A stretch of DNA of 64,000 bases from Stutzerimonas stutzeri (GTDB lineage: Bacteria > Pseudomonadota > Gammaproteobacteria > Pseudomonadales > Pseudomonadaceae), in the NCBI GenBank assembly GCA_019056435.1, contig CP077641.1, forward strand, positions 3,658,001 to 3,722,000. The letters run 5' to 3'. Both the position numbers and the translations under genes were made by a program. Below are positions 47,656 to 60,734 of the stretch, piece by piece. A model generated the notes under the pieces. That model was given only the letters and a program-made list of their open reading frames with translations. It did no database searches and was not told the origin of the DNA. Each line of letters starts with the position of its first letter. The first letter of the stretch is position 1.

Positions 47656-48425
47656 GGATGGGCCTCCTCGACGGCGGCTTCGCTGCCCATGTAGGCCTCG
47701 CGAACCTGCGGATTGGCCGAGACGGTCTCGTAATCCCCTTCGGCCAGCACGGCACCGCGCGCCAGGACCGTGATTCGATCGCACAGGCGACTGACCACGC
47801 TGAGGTTGTGTTCGACCATGAGCACCGTGCGGTTCTGCGCGGCGCGCCTGACCAGCGCGACCACCATGTCGACGTCCTCGCCGCCCATGCCCTGGGTCGG
47901 TTCGTCGAGCAACAGCACCACGGGATCCAGCGCAAGCGTCGTGGCCAATTCCAGCGCGCGCTTGCGACCGTATGGCAGCTCGATCGCGAGCGTCTGGGCG
48001 AAGCCGTCCAGATCGACGTCAGCGAGCAGCTGCAGGGCGCGCTCATCCAGCTGGCGCAGGGAGTTTTCCGATTTCCAGAAGTGAAACGAATTGCCGAGCT
48101 TCTGCTGCAGCGCCACGCGGACGTTTTCCAGCACGCTCATGTGACCGAACACGGCAGAAATCTGGAACGAGCGAACCAGGCCCAGCCTCGCGATCTGATT
48201 GGCTTTCATCGAGGTGATGGATTCGCCGCGGTAGAGGATATCGCCGCGCGTGGGTGTGAGAAATTTGGTGAGGAGATTGAAGACCGTGGTCTTGCCCGCG
48301 CCATTGGGCCCGATCAGCGCGTGGATATGTCCCGTCTGAACACGGAGATCAACCGAATCCACCGCGGTGAAGCCACGAAATTCCTTGGTCAGGCCGCGCG
48401 TTTCCAGCACGTACTCGGGTGCCAT
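47652..48425 (-). CDS. livG: Branched-chain amino acid ABC transporter ATPase LivG
   Basis: This 257-residue LivG-type ATPase has Walker A GPNGAGKTT, the diverged signature region GRKRALELATTLALDP, Walker [14 protein letters not shown] and the switch VEHNLSVV. It is the first gene of livGFKHM, with a leader holding a CA motif and a LiuR-like box. Confidence 0.94.
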   Translation of the reverse strand: MAPEYVLETRGLTKEFRGFTAVDSVDLRVQTGHIHALIGPNGAGKTTVFNLLTKFLTPTRGDILYRGESITSMKANQIARLGLVRSFQISAVFGHMSVLENVRVALQQKLGNSFHFWKSENSLRQLDERALQLLADVDLDGFAQTLAIELPYGRKRALELATTLALDPVVLLLDEPTQGMGGEDVDMVVALVRRAAQNRTVLMVEHNLSVVSRLCDRITVLARGAVLAEGDYETVSANPQVREAYMGSEAAVEEAHP

Positions 48426-48445
48426 GGGATGCCCTCTAACCTTGA

Positions 48446-48456
48446 TTATTGTTGTT
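48446..48456 (-). promoter_or_regulatory. Double CA motif before livG
   Basis: The minus strand reads AACAACAATAA, two overlapping AAnAAnAA motifs about 20 nt before the livG ATG. Confidence 0.6.
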
Positions 48457-48477
48457 GGTTATGGCGCAGGTCGTCGG

Positions 48478-48499
48478 GTGACCTTTACGTAAACGATAA
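48478..48499 (-). promoter_or_regulatory. LiuR-like operator of the liv operon
   Basis: The minus strand reads TTATCGTTTACGTAAAGG and continues TCAC. Its 13-bp part (ACGTAAAGGTCAC) is identical to the box in the liuA promoter at 52463-52475, and the ACGT core fits MerR-family LiuR sites. Confidence 0.6.
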
Positions 48500-48604
48500 C
48501 AACCGATTCCAGCGCCAGGCAAGCTTCGTTTTCAAACGATCGATTGAGCTAGAGCCCGCTGAAGATGCGCTGTCTGCGGTGCAGAGGCACAGCTGTAACA
48601 TCTT

Positions 48605-48632
48605 GAAAAGACCGGGCCGGCAAGGGCCCGGT
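48605..48632 (-). terminator. Rho-independent terminator after the porin gene
   Basis: ACCGGGCC and GGCCCGGT form an 8-bp stem with a 6-nt loop. On the minus strand it is followed by CTTTTC, about 40 nt after the porin stop. Confidence 0.7.
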
Positions 48633-48669
48633 AAAACGACCAACGAGGAGGATTACTGCTACTGCTTGA

Positions 48670-49938
48670 TTACCAAAGCGCCAGGGTGTAGCTCAGGATC
48701 ACCCGGGTTTCGTCCAGATCGGCGCCGAAGTTGCTGCGCACCGTGGCGTTACGCACCTTCAGGCCCAGGTTCTTCAACGGGCCGTCCTGGATGACGTAGG
48801 CGATATCGGTGTCCCGCTCCCACTCCTTGCCTTCGCTCAGGCCAGCGCCACGATCGACGTTGTCGCCCGTAACGTAGCGGGTCATCAGGCTCAGACCGGG
48901 AATTCCCATCGCTGCGAAATCGTAGTCGTAGCGAACCTGCCACGATTTCTCATCCTGGTTGCCGAAGTCATTGATCTGCAACAGGTTGATCAGCATGTTG
49001 TCACCGCCAGCGACATAGGCGAAGCCGGTGTCGCCGCTCATCTTCTGGTAACCACCGGAGAAGCCGTGACCGCCAATCCTGTAGGTGAAAATGGCGCCGA
49101 AGGCGTTGTTGTCGACGTTGCTGCCACCGTCGTCAGTGGACCGGACATAGCGCAGGTCGGTCTTGAAGCTCTGGTTGTCGCCCAGCGGCAGCACATGGAC
49201 GAGGTTGAAGTTGTGCTGGTCGTAGATGCCGTCGAGCCCGCCGTAGTAATAGCTGCCGGTCAGTTCGGGCATGAACTGGTACTTGGCACCGGCGAAGGTG
49301 AACTCGTCGCTCGCGGTATTGCTGCCAAAGGTAATGTTGCGCAGCCCGCCGTTGAACACCGTCATCTCTTCATAATCGGAGGAGTCGCGGTAGCTCGTGC
49401 GATCCAGCATGCCGAGATCCAACGTGAGACCTTCGATTTCCTTGCTCTGCAGCCAGGCGCCGCGATAGATGTTGGGCAGCAGGCGGCTGTCGTTGCGCAT
49501 CAGCACTGGGATGATTGGCTGCAGCGTGCCGACATGCAGCGTCGTGCTGGACAACTTGGCCTTGGCAGTCAGGCCAGCAGTGCCGTAGTCGTCCGCCGGT
49601 TCACCGGAAACCGAGCGTGGCAGCAGGCCGGTGCCGCCGCGACCGGAGCCGGAGTCGAGTTTGACGCCGAGCAGGCCGATGGCATCCAGGCCGAAGCCGA
49701 CCGGTCCTTCGGTGTAGCCGGATTCCATTTTCAGGATGAAGCCCTGGGCCCACTCCTCGGCCTTGGACTGACCGGTGCCGGAGCGGAAGTCACGGTTCAT
49801 GTAGAAGTTGCGAAGTTCGACGGCGGCCTTACTGTCATCCAGGAAGGCGGCAGAGGCCATCGTCGAGGTGCCAAACGCCGTGGCGGCCAGGCTGCTGAAG
49901 ACGAAGAATCGGCTCAGGGGTTTCAGGTGCATAGTCAT
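48670..49938 (-). CDS. OprD-family outer-membrane porin
   Basis: This 422-residue substrate-specific porin has a signal peptide ending ASA and the OprD-family start FLDDSKAAVELRNFYMNRDF. It continues through AQGFILKMESGYTEGPVGFG and LGMLDRTSYRDSSDYEEM and ends in an aromatic-terminated strand (RVILSYTLALW). OprD-type channels admit amino acids or carboxylates. Between livGFKHM and the acyl-CoA ligase it probably supplies their substrate across the outer membrane. The ATG at 49938 follows AAGAGAG. Confidence 0.92.
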   Translation of the reverse strand: MTMHLKPLSRFFVFSSLAATAFGTSTMASAAFLDDSKAAVELRNFYMNRDFRSGTGQSKAEEWAQGFILKMESGYTEGPVGFGLDAIGLLGVKLDSGSGRGGTGLLPRSVSGEPADDYGTAGLTAKAKLSSTTLHVGTLQPIIPVLMRNDSRLLPNIYRGAWLQSKEIEGLTLDLGMLDRTSYRDSSDYEEMTVFNGGLRNITFGSNTASDEFTFAGAKYQFMPELTGSYYYGGLDGIYDQHNFNLVHVLPLGDNQSFKTDLRYVRSTDDGGSNVDNNAFGAIFTYRIGGHGFSGGYQKMSGDTGFAYVAGGDNMLINLLQINDFGNQDEKSWQVRYDYDFAAMGIPGLSLMTRYVTGDNVDRGAGLSEGKEWERDTDIAYVIQDGPLKNLGLKVRNATVRSNFGADLDETRVILSYTLALW

Positions 49939-49943
49939 CTCTC

Positions 49944-49951
49944 TTGTTATT
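49944..49951 (-). promoter_or_regulatory. CA motif before the porin gene
   Basis: The minus strand reads AATAACAA (AAnAAnAA), five bases upstream of the porin ATG and next to its ribosome site. Confidence 0.55.
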
Positions 49952-50002
49952 GTCTTGGTTGATGCAGCTGTTGGGGCCGACCTCGCTCCTGCCGGCCCCG
50001 GC

Positions 50003-50021
50003 TTTACCACGTGGTGGTAAA
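50003..50021. promoter_or_regulatory. Palindrome upstream of the porin gene
   Basis: TTTACCAC-GTG-GTGGTAAA has 8-bp perfect arms and lies between the AhpD-like gene stop and the porin start. It could be an operator for the porin or a short hairpin ending the upstream transcript. Confidence 0.4.
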
Positions 50022-50035
50022 TCGAGCGCTGCCGC

Positions 50036-50629
50036 TCAGTTCGCGGCAGCTCTGGGCACACGGCCCAGCAAATAGAATTCGTCGTTCGGCGGCGTGCGTG
50101 CCATCGACACCAGCCGGTTGGAGAGCCCGAACAAGGCCGCAATCGAGCCGATATCCCAGATATCGCCTTGAGTGAAGCCCATATCCTCCAGTCGCGCCTG
50201 CCAGCTGTCGTCCAGCACGCCACGGTTCGCCGCCAGATGCAGGGCGAAATCGAGCATCGCCCGCTGGCGCTCGCCGATAGAAGCAGTACGGTAGTTGACC
50301 GCGATCTGGTCCGCGATGAGCGCATCCTTGGCCAGAATCCGCAGGATGGCGCCATGTGCCACCACGCAGTACAGGCAACCGTGATCGGCGCTCACCGCGA
50401 CAACGATCATCTCCTTCTCGGCCTTGGTCAGGCTGTCCGATTCCCGTTCCATCAAAGCATCGTGATAAGCAAAGAACGCCCGAAATTCATCGGGTCGATG
50501 AGCCAACATAAGAAAGACATTGGGAATGAAGCCGGCTTTGTCCTGGACGGCGAGGATGCGATCCCGCACGTCGGCGGGCAGCGAATCAAGGTCGGTGACG
50601 AGCGGAAAGCGGCTGATGGCGTCGGCCAT
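50036..50629 (-). CDS. Peroxidase-related (AhpD/carboxymuconolactone decarboxylase-like) protein
   Basis: This 197-residue all-helical protein has the AhpD-type redox motif C85-L-Y-C88 with H92 (DHGCLYCVVAHG), usual for the peroxidase-related enzyme family. The cysteines suggest thiol-dependent peroxide or carbon-acid chemistry, but the substrate is unknown. It lies between the acyl-CoA ligase and porin genes on the same strand, 60 bp after the ligase. Confidence 0.85.
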   Translation of the reverse strand: MADAISRFPLVTDLDSLPADVRDRILAVQDKAGFIPNVFLMLAHRPDEFRAFFAYHDALMERESDSLTKAEKEMIVVAVSADHGCLYCVVAHGAILRILAKDALIADQIAVNYRTASIGERQRAMLDFALHLAANRGVLDDSWQARLEDMGFTQGDIWDIGSIAALFGLSNRLVSMARTPPNDEFYLLGRVPRAAAN

Positions 50630-50689
50630 TTGGGGGCACTCCGATTCAATGAGATCAAGGGGTGCGAGGCGGCGCGGCCGCCCTGCGGC

Positions 50690-52370
<1,681 letters not shown>

Positions 52371-52431
52371 GTCGTAAATCCTCGGTCTTATGTTTGTTAT
52401 GAGGCCTTGCAATCCGGGCCCTGCCGATGAG

Positions 52432-52475
52432 TTGACAGGTGCTCCGGGCTGGGATTACGTTAACGTAAAGGTCAC
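52432..52475 (+). promoter_or_regulatory. liuA promoter with LiuR-type palindrome
   Basis: A consensus -35 TTGACA (52432-52437) is followed 17-18 bp later by a weak -10 within TTACGTTAACGTAA (52455-52468), a perfect 14-bp palindrome. ACGTAAAGGTCAC (52463-52475) recurs at the livG promoter. A LiuR dimer here would cover the -10 of liuA and could also affect the divergent ligase gene. Confidence 0.7.
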
Positions 52476-52611
52476 AGCGTGACAACCCACCGCACCCTGC
52501 GCCGAATTCGGCTCGGGCAAGCGGCCTGGGAACAGGCTGGAGCGCAGGCGAATCGACGTTTCCCCTGCCCCGGCGGTCGAACAGAACAATGACAAGACAA
52601 GCAGGTGGCAC

Positions 52612-53775
52612 ATGACTTACTCCGGCCTCAACTTCGCCCTCGGCGAAACCGTCGAGATGCTCCGCGACCAGGTCCGCGGTTTCGTGGCCGAGGAACTGGC
52701 GCCGCGCGCCGAAGCCATCGACCGTGACAACCTCTTCCCCAGCGACATGTGGCGCAAATTCGGCGAGATGGGGTTACTCGGTATCACCATAGACGAGGAA
52801 TACGGCGGTGCCGGCATGGGCTACCTGGCTCACGTCGTCGCGCTGGAGGAAATCAGCCGCGGCTCCGCCTCGGTCGGCCTGTCCTACGGCGCGCACTCGA
52901 ACCTGTGCGTCAACCAGATCAACCGCAACGGGACCCGTGAACAAAAGGCCAAGTACCTGCCCAAGCTGGTTTCCGGCGAGCATGTCGGCGCGCTGGCGAT
53001 GAGCGAGCCCAACGCCGGCTCCGACGTGGTCTCCATGAAGCTGCGCGCCGAAAAGCATGGCGACCGCTACGTGCTCAACGGCAGCAAGACCTGGATCACC
53101 AACGGCCCGGACGCCAACACCTATGTGATCTACGCCAAGACCGACCTGGACAAGGGTCCGCACGGCATCACCGCCTTCATCGTCGAGCGCGACTGGAAAG
53201 GTTTCTCCCGCGGCAACAAGTTCGACAAGCTCGGCATGCGTGGCTCCAACACCTGCGAGCTGTTCTTCGATGACGTCGAGGTGCCGCAAGAGAACGTGCT
53301 GGGCGTCGAGAACGGCGGCGTCAAGGTGCTGATGAGCGGCCTGGATTACGAGCGCGTGGTGCTCGCCGGTGGCCCGGTCGGGATCATGCAGGCCTGCCTC
53401 GACGTGGTCGTCCCCTACATCCATGACCGCAAGCAGTTCGGCCAGAGCATCGGCGAGTTCCAGTTCATCCAGGGCAAGGTGGCGGACATGTACACCCAGC
53501 TCAACGCCAGCCGTGCCTACCTCTATACCGTCGCGCAGGCCTGCGACCGCGGCGAAACCACGCGCAAGGACGCCGCCGGGGTCATCCTCTACACCGCCGA
53601 AAACGCCACGCAGATGGCCCTGCAGGCGATCCAGATCCTCGGCGGCAACGGCTACATCAACGAATTCCCCACCGGCCGCCTGCTGCGCGACGCCAAGCTC
53701 TACGAGATCGGCGCCGGCACCAGCGAGATCCGCCGCATGCTGATCGGCCGCGAGCTGTTCAACGAATCCAAGTGA
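52612..53775 (+). CDS. liuA: Isovaleryl-CoA dehydrogenase
   Basis: This 387-residue acyl-CoA dehydrogenase oxidises isovaleryl-CoA to 3-methylcrotonyl-CoA in leucine degradation. The usual C-terminal catalytic glutamate is replaced by glycine ([12 protein letters not shown]). The base is instead E247 in [15 protein letters not shown], which is diagnostic for isovaleryl-CoA dehydrogenases. FAD-site motifs [20 protein letters not shown] and [14 protein letters not shown] are present. It heads liuABCD behind the LiuR box. Confidence 0.96.
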   Translation: MTYSGLNFALGETVEMLRDQVRGFVAEELAPRAEAIDRDNLFPSDMWRKFGEMGLLGITIDEEYGGAGMGYLAHVVALEEISRGSASVGLSYGAHSNLCVNQINRNGTREQKAKYLPKLVSGEHVGALAMSEPNAGSDVVSMKLRAEKHGDRYVLNGSKTWITNGPDANTYVIYAKTDLDKGPHGITAFIVERDWKGFSRGNKFDKLGMRGSNTCELFFDDVEVPQENVLGVENGGVKVLMSGLDYERVVLAGGPVGIMQACLDVVVPYIHDRKQFGQSIGEFQFIQGKVADMYTQLNASRAYLYTVAQACDRGETTRKDAAGVILYTAENATQMALQAIQILGGNGYINEFPTGRLLRDAKLYEIGAGTSEIRRMLIGRELFNESK

Positions 53776-53808
53776 GCCTGCGGGCGGAAAACGCCCCTAG
53801 CCTCGTAG

Positions 53809-53837
53809 GGTGGAAAACCGCGAAGCGACTTTCCACC
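53809..53837. repeat. REP-like hairpin between liuA and liuB
   Basis: GGTGGAAA (53809-53816) and TTTCCACC (53830-53837) form a hairpin preceded by GTAG, a P. stutzeri-type REP variant, in the 112-bp liuA-liuB gap. Confidence 0.65.
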
Positions 53838-53887
53838 GCAGTCGGTGGATGGAGAGCCATCCATGATGGAATTGAACGGAGCCAACC

Positions 53888-55495
<1,608 letters not shown>

Positions 55496-55577
55496 CGAGA
55501 ACCGATCACGGCGCCCTGCCTGGCGGCTGACGTAGCCGCAGGCAAGGGCCGAAGGCCCTAGCCCGCAGGAATCGTTT

Positions 55578-56381
55578 ATGACCACGTCGTCGTTTCAGAC
55601 CATTGAACTCGAGTATTCCGAGAAAGGCTTCGCCACCCTGTGGCTAAACCGCCCGGAAAAGAACAACGCCTTCAACGCCGAGATGATCCGCGAGCTGGTG
55701 TCGGCCATCGACCAGATACAGGCGGACAAGACCCTGCGCTTCCTCGTGCTGCGTGGACGCGGCAAGCACTTTTCGGCCGGTGCCGATCTGGCCTGGATGC
55801 AGCAATCGGCAAAGCTGGATTTCGAGGCCAACCTCACCGACGCTCGCGAGCTGGCCGAACTGATGTACAGCCTCTATCACCTCAAGCTGCCGACGCTGGC
55901 CGTCGTGCAGGGCGCGGCCTTTGGCGGCGCGGTCGGGCTGGTTGCCTGCTGCGACATGGCGATCGGCGCACATGATGCGCTGTTCTCGCTTTCCGAAGTG
56001 CGCATCGGCCTGGCGCCCGCCGTGATCAGTCCCTTCGTGGTCAAGGCCATCGGTGAGCGCGCCACGCGTCGCTACGCCCTGACGGGCGAGCGCTTCGGTG
56101 GCGAGCGCGCCCGGGACCTCGGCCTGCTGTCGGAAAGCTACGCAGCCACCGAACTGGACGACGCCATGCAGGGTTGGCTCGACAACCTGATGCTCAACAG
56201 TCCACAAGCCATGCGGGCCAGCAAGGACTTGCTGCGCGAAGCCGCCAGCGCCTCGCTGAGCCCAGCATTGCGCCGTTATACCGAGAACGCCATTGCGCGT
56301 ATCCGGGTCAGCCCGGAGGGTCAGGAAGGGCTCAATGCCTTTCTGGAAAAGCGCAAGCCCAAGTGGCTGGGAGAGGCATGA
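55578..56381 (+). CDS. liuC: Methylglutaconyl-CoA hydratase
   Basis: This 267-residue crotonase-fold enzyme hydrates 3-methylglutaconyl-CoA to HMG-CoA. Motifs include LRGRGKHFSAGADLAWMQQS, VVQGAAFGGAVGLVACCDMA and LSEVRIGLAPAVISPFVVKA. It lies between liuB and liuD, as in P. aeruginosa. Confidence 0.94.
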   Translation: MTTSSFQTIELEYSEKGFATLWLNRPEKNNAFNAEMIRELVSAIDQIQADKTLRFLVLRGRGKHFSAGADLAWMQQSAKLDFEANLTDARELAELMYSLYHLKLPTLAVVQGAAFGGAVGLVACCDMAIGAHDALFSLSEVRIGLAPAVISPFVVKAIGERATRRYALTGERFGGERARDLGLLSESYAATELDDAMQGWLDNLMLNSPQAMRASKDLLREAASASLSPALRRYTENAIARIRVSPEGQEGLNAFLEKRKPKWLGEA

Positions 56382-56401
56382 TGGCCGGGCTGGCCTGGAA
56401 C

Positions 56402-56790
56402 ATCGCCCCCAACCCTCTCCCCGAAGGGGCGAGGGGCGGGCCCGTGCTGGCTACCGGCACCGCGGCCTGCGCCCAGCAGCGCCAACTCCACCCAGCACTC
56501 CCGCCTTACTCCGTCATCCCTTCTCCCGTCTGGGGAGAGGGTGAGGGACACGGCAGCTCCTGTACTAGCCAGCCGCACACGCATTCACGCCAAAACCACT
56601 CAGCACTCCCGCCCCGCTCCGTTATCCCCTCTCCCCTCCGGGCAGAGGGCTGAGGTGAGGGGCTCGGCGACATACGGGGCATCTAGCGCCACCCCCTTTC
56701 ACGCCACAACCACCCAGCACTCCCGCCCCGCTCCGTCATCCCCTCTCCCCTCTGGGGAGAGGGTCAGGGTGAGGGGAAACGCCTTCAAGG
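56402..56790. repeat. Three to four copies of a CCCTCTCCCC-hairpin repeat between liuC and liuD
   Basis: Units near 56474, 56589 and 56703 share CAGCACTCCCGCCCCGCTCC (or close variants) followed by a CCTCTCCCC/GGGGAGAGGGT-type hairpin and a G-rich tail. A lone hairpin lies at 56412-56436. The 428-bp gap has no other recognisable gene and interrupts an operon that is otherwise tight. Confidence 0.85.
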
Positions 56791-56809
56791 CCACGCAGGA
56801 ATCACAAGA

Positions 56810-58793
56810 ATGATCACAACCCTCCTGATCGCCAACCGCGGCGAGATCGCCTGCCGCGTCATGCGCACCGCCAAAGCCATGGGCCTGACCACCGTCGCCG
56901 TGCACAGCGCCATTGATCGCGATGCCCGCCATGCCCGCGAAGCCGACATCCGTATCGATCTCGGGGGCGCCAAGCCTGCCGAAAGCTACTTGCAGATCGA
57001 CAAGCTGATCGCCGCGGCCAGGGCCAGCGGCGCCCAGGCGATTCATCCCGGTTACGGCTTCCTCTCCGAAAACGCCGAGTTCGCGCGGGCCGTCGAACAG
57101 GCCGGGTTGATCTTCCTCGGCCCACCCGCCTCCGCCATCGACGCCATGGGTAGCAAGTCCGCGGCCAAGGCGCTGATGGAAAAGGCCGGCGTGCCGCTGG
57201 TACCGGGCTACCACGGCGAGGCGCAGGACGTGGAAACCTTCCGCGCCGCCGCTTCGAAGATCGGCTATCCAGTGCTGCTCAAGGCCACTGCCGGCGGCGG
57301 TGGCAAGGGCATGAAAATCGTCGAGCGCGAAGCGGAGCTCGGCGAAGCCCTGCAGTCGGCCCAGCGCGAGGCGCAATCCTCGTTCGGCGACGCGCGCATG
57401 CTGGTGGAAAAGTACGTACTCAAGCCGCGCCACGTGGAGATCCAGGTCTTCGCCGACCAGCACGGCAACTGCCTGTACCTTAACGAGCGCGACTGCTCGA
57501 TCCAGCGCCGTCATCAAAAGGTCGTGGAAGAGGCACCGGCACCGGGCCTCTCGCCCGAATTGCGGCGCGCCATGGGCGAGGCGGCGGTGAAGGCGGCCAA
57601 GGCCATCGGCTACGTCGGCGCCGGCACGGTGGAGTTCCTGCTGGACGCCCGCGGCGAATTCTTCTTCATGGAGATGAACACCCGCCTACAGGTCGAGCAC
57701 CCCGTCACGGAAGCCATCACCGGGGCTGGACCTGGTCGCCTGGCAGATTCGCGTCGCGCGGGGCGAACCGCTGCCGATCCGCCAGGAGCAGGTGCCGCTG
57801 CTCGGCCATGCCATCGAGGTACGGCTGTACGCGGAGGACCCGGACAACGATTTCCTGCCGGCCACCGGCACCCTTGACCTCTACCGCGAAGCCGCGGATG
57901 GCCCGGGCCGTCGCGTCGACAGCGGCGTCGCCGAGGGCGACACCGTCTCGCCGTTCTACGATCCGATGCTCGGCAAACTGATCGCCTGGGGCGAGAACCG
58001 CGAGGAAGCGCGTCTGCGTCTGCTGGCCATGCTCGACGAGACATGCGTAGGCGGCGTGCGCACCAACCTCGCCTTTTTGCGGCGGGTGATCGGTCACCGC
58101 GCGTTTGCCGAAGCCGAACTCGATACCGGCTTCATCCCGCGTCATGAAGCGGAGCTGATGCGCAAACCCGGTGTGTTGCCCGATGCGTTCTGGCAACAGG
58201 CTGCCAAGTGCTTCGTGCAGAGCGAACCGACCGCCTTTCGCGACGACGATGCCCACTCGCCGTGGTCCGCACGAAGCGGGCTGCGTTTCGGCATGCCGGC
58301 GCGGATCAGCGTGCATCTAAAGGGCAACGGCGAAAACCGTCTGGTGCATCTGACACCAGGCAGTCATAGGCGCGACGGAGACGCCTTAGCCCTTGCTCGC
58401 GAGTCAATTGCTCCATCGGAGGCCACTTTCGTAAGCGAGCTCGCTCCTGCAGATGCAAAAGCCTTGCGTCAGCCGAAAGCCATTCGGCAGGGCCGCACGC
58501 TATATCTGGAATGGGACGGCGAGCTGCACGCCGTGACCGCCTTCGACCCCATCGCCGAGGCCGAAGCCAGCCATCAGCACCACGGCGGCCTGACAGCGCC
58601 CATGAACGGCAGTATCGTCCGCGTCCTGGTCGAGCCCGGGCAGGCCGTCGAAGCGGGCGCGACGCTGATCGTGCTCGAGGCGATGAAGATGGAGCACAGC
58701 ATCCGCGCGGCCGAGGCCGGTGTCGTCAAGGCGGTCTATTGCAGTGAAGGCGAGATGATCAGCGAAGGCGTCACCCTGGTCGAGCTCGAGTGA
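56810..58793 (+). CDS. liuD: 3-methylcrotonyl-CoA carboxylase, biotin carboxylase/carrier (alpha) subunit (one frameshift)
   Basis: This biotin-dependent subunit is about 660 residues. The biotin carboxylase domain opens with [20 protein letters not shown] and has the ATP glycine loop [13 protein letters not shown] and [14 protein letters not shown]. The C-terminal carrier holds the biotinylated lysine in [11 protein letters not shown] (about K626). One extra base in the G-run at 57722-57725 separates EAITG from [18 protein letters not shown]. The linker near residues 520-545 is encoded by DNA resembling a degenerate REP (CGAGCTCGCTCCTG). Confidence 0.95.
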
Positions 58794-58943
58794 TGGCGCC
58801 TGTCGCCATCTGCGCATCCGTCGACCCCCTGGCGGCCTCGCGCATCGAGCGGGGGACGCCCGCCAACCGGGCGCGAAAGCCGCCCGGTACGGTTGACCGG
58901 CACGCATGGACAGCATCGTCCCGACAGCCGCGCCGCACACCGG

Positions 58944-60567
58944 TTACATCCTGAAGCGGCGCACCATTCCGTTCAGGTCCACCGCCAGACGCGACAACTC
59001 CTGCGTGGCGACGCTGGTCTGCTGCGCTCCGGCAGACGTCTGCACCGACAGGTCGCGGATGCTCACCAGGTTGCGATCGATCTCGCGGGCAACCTGCGCC
59101 TGCTCCTCCGCTGCACTGGCGATCACCAGGTTGCGCTCGTTGATACCAGCCACCGTCTCGGCGATCCGCACCAATGCCGAGCCGGCCGCCTGGGCCTTGT
59201 CGAGCGTCCCCTGGGCACGGGACGCACTTTGTTGCAGCGCCTCGACGGTCAACCCGGTTCCTTGCTGGATATTGCCGATCATCGACTCGATTTCGCGCGT
59301 CGATTCGCCCGTGCGCTTGGCCAGCGCGCGCACCTCATCAGCCACGACCGCGAACCCACGTCCGGCATCGCCGGCGCGAGCGGCTTCGATGGCGGCGTTC
59401 AGCGCCAACAGGTTGGTCTGTTCAGCCACCGCCCGAATCACGTCCAGCACGCGGGTGATGTTATGGGTCTGGTCCGCCAGATCGCCAGCGCGCGCCGACG
59501 CGCTGAGCACGTCATCCGCCAGGGCCTGAATCGAGGCGATCGCATCATCGAGCTGCCTGCGCCCCTGCTGCGCAGACTCACTCGACGCCCGCGAGGCCTC
59601 GGACGTGGACACCGCGTTGCTGGCGACCTCCTCCACCGCGCAGGTCATCTCGTTGACGGCCGTGGCCGCCTGCTCGATCTGGTCATTCTGGCGGTGGAGC
59701 CCCTCGGTGCTGTCAGCCATGACCGTGCTCATTTCCTCTGCCGAGCTGGTCAGCACATGGGCCGAATCGCTGATCTGTCCGATGATCTGGCGCAGATTGG
59801 CCTGCATCTCACGCAGCGAAGCCAGCAGCTCGGAGGCCTCGTCGCTGCCTACGACCTCGACCTCATGCGTCAGGTCACCCCTGGCTATCTGATCGGAAAC
59901 GGCGACCGCCTGACGCATCGGCCGGACGATGCTCGCGGTAAGGATCAGCGCCAATGCAACGGTCGCCACCAGCGCAACCAGGATCACTCCGGCGATCACC
60001 AGCTGCGCCTGCTTGTACACCGCGTCGGCCTTTGCCACGGCATGGTGGGCGCCTTCTTCGTTGAAGGTTCTGAGGCTGAGCAGGGCTTCGTTGAACTGGG
60101 GGCCGAGCGAGGCGAGCCGGGCGTTGATCGGTGCCAGCTGCGCTTCGGTCGGCTGTTCGCTCATGAGCCGTTGGTGCTCTTCCAGCGTCGTCGCGTATTG
60201 CTCGAACAGCGCTCTGGCGGCGTCGAAAACACCCCCTTTCTTCGGTCCCGGTGATGTGCTTCTCGTAGCGGGTCATCTGCTGGCGAATGTCTGCCATCGC
60301 CGCGGCAATCAGGCCATCACTGTTGCGCTGCGTCTCGGCGTCCCTGAACGCCAGCTGGCGCAGCGACTCGCTACGCACCTGGGCAAAACCCAGCGCCATG
60401 TCGTCCGCTGCCGCCTGGCTCGGCATCCAGTCGGAATCGATCTCGCTGCCGGCGGCACGAATGGCAGCCATCTGCATCAGGCTGAACAGTCCGAGCAGGG
60501 TGAGCAGCACCGCAACGAGCGCAAAAAACAGCAGCGTGCGATGAGAAATCTTCAGTTTGCGCAGCAT
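58944..60567 (-). CDS. Methyl-accepting chemotaxis protein (one frameshift)
   Basis: This chemoreceptor is about 540 residues. It starts with membrane segment [20 protein letters not shown] and a four-helix-bundle-type periplasmic domain. A second membrane segment ([20 protein letters not shown]), a HAMP domain and the signalling tip with the invariant [20 protein letters not shown] stretch follow. The frame breaks near 60235, where one extra base lies before [12 protein letters not shown]. There is no C-terminal CheR pentapeptide. It is inserted in opposite orientation between liuD and liuE. The ligand is unknown. Confidence 0.9.
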
Positions 60568-60734
60568 GATGGCCTCGAAAAAGAACCCACGGCGGTACCG
60601 TGCTTCCTATTCTTATCTGCCATAGCTACCTGAACTTGAGCCAGGAGGACGGCCTATGACTCGCCAGTCAGCAACTATCACGGCCCGATTCGATTTCCGG
60701 GCCGCGACCCTTCCCTTCCTGAGGAGGCGCGTCC

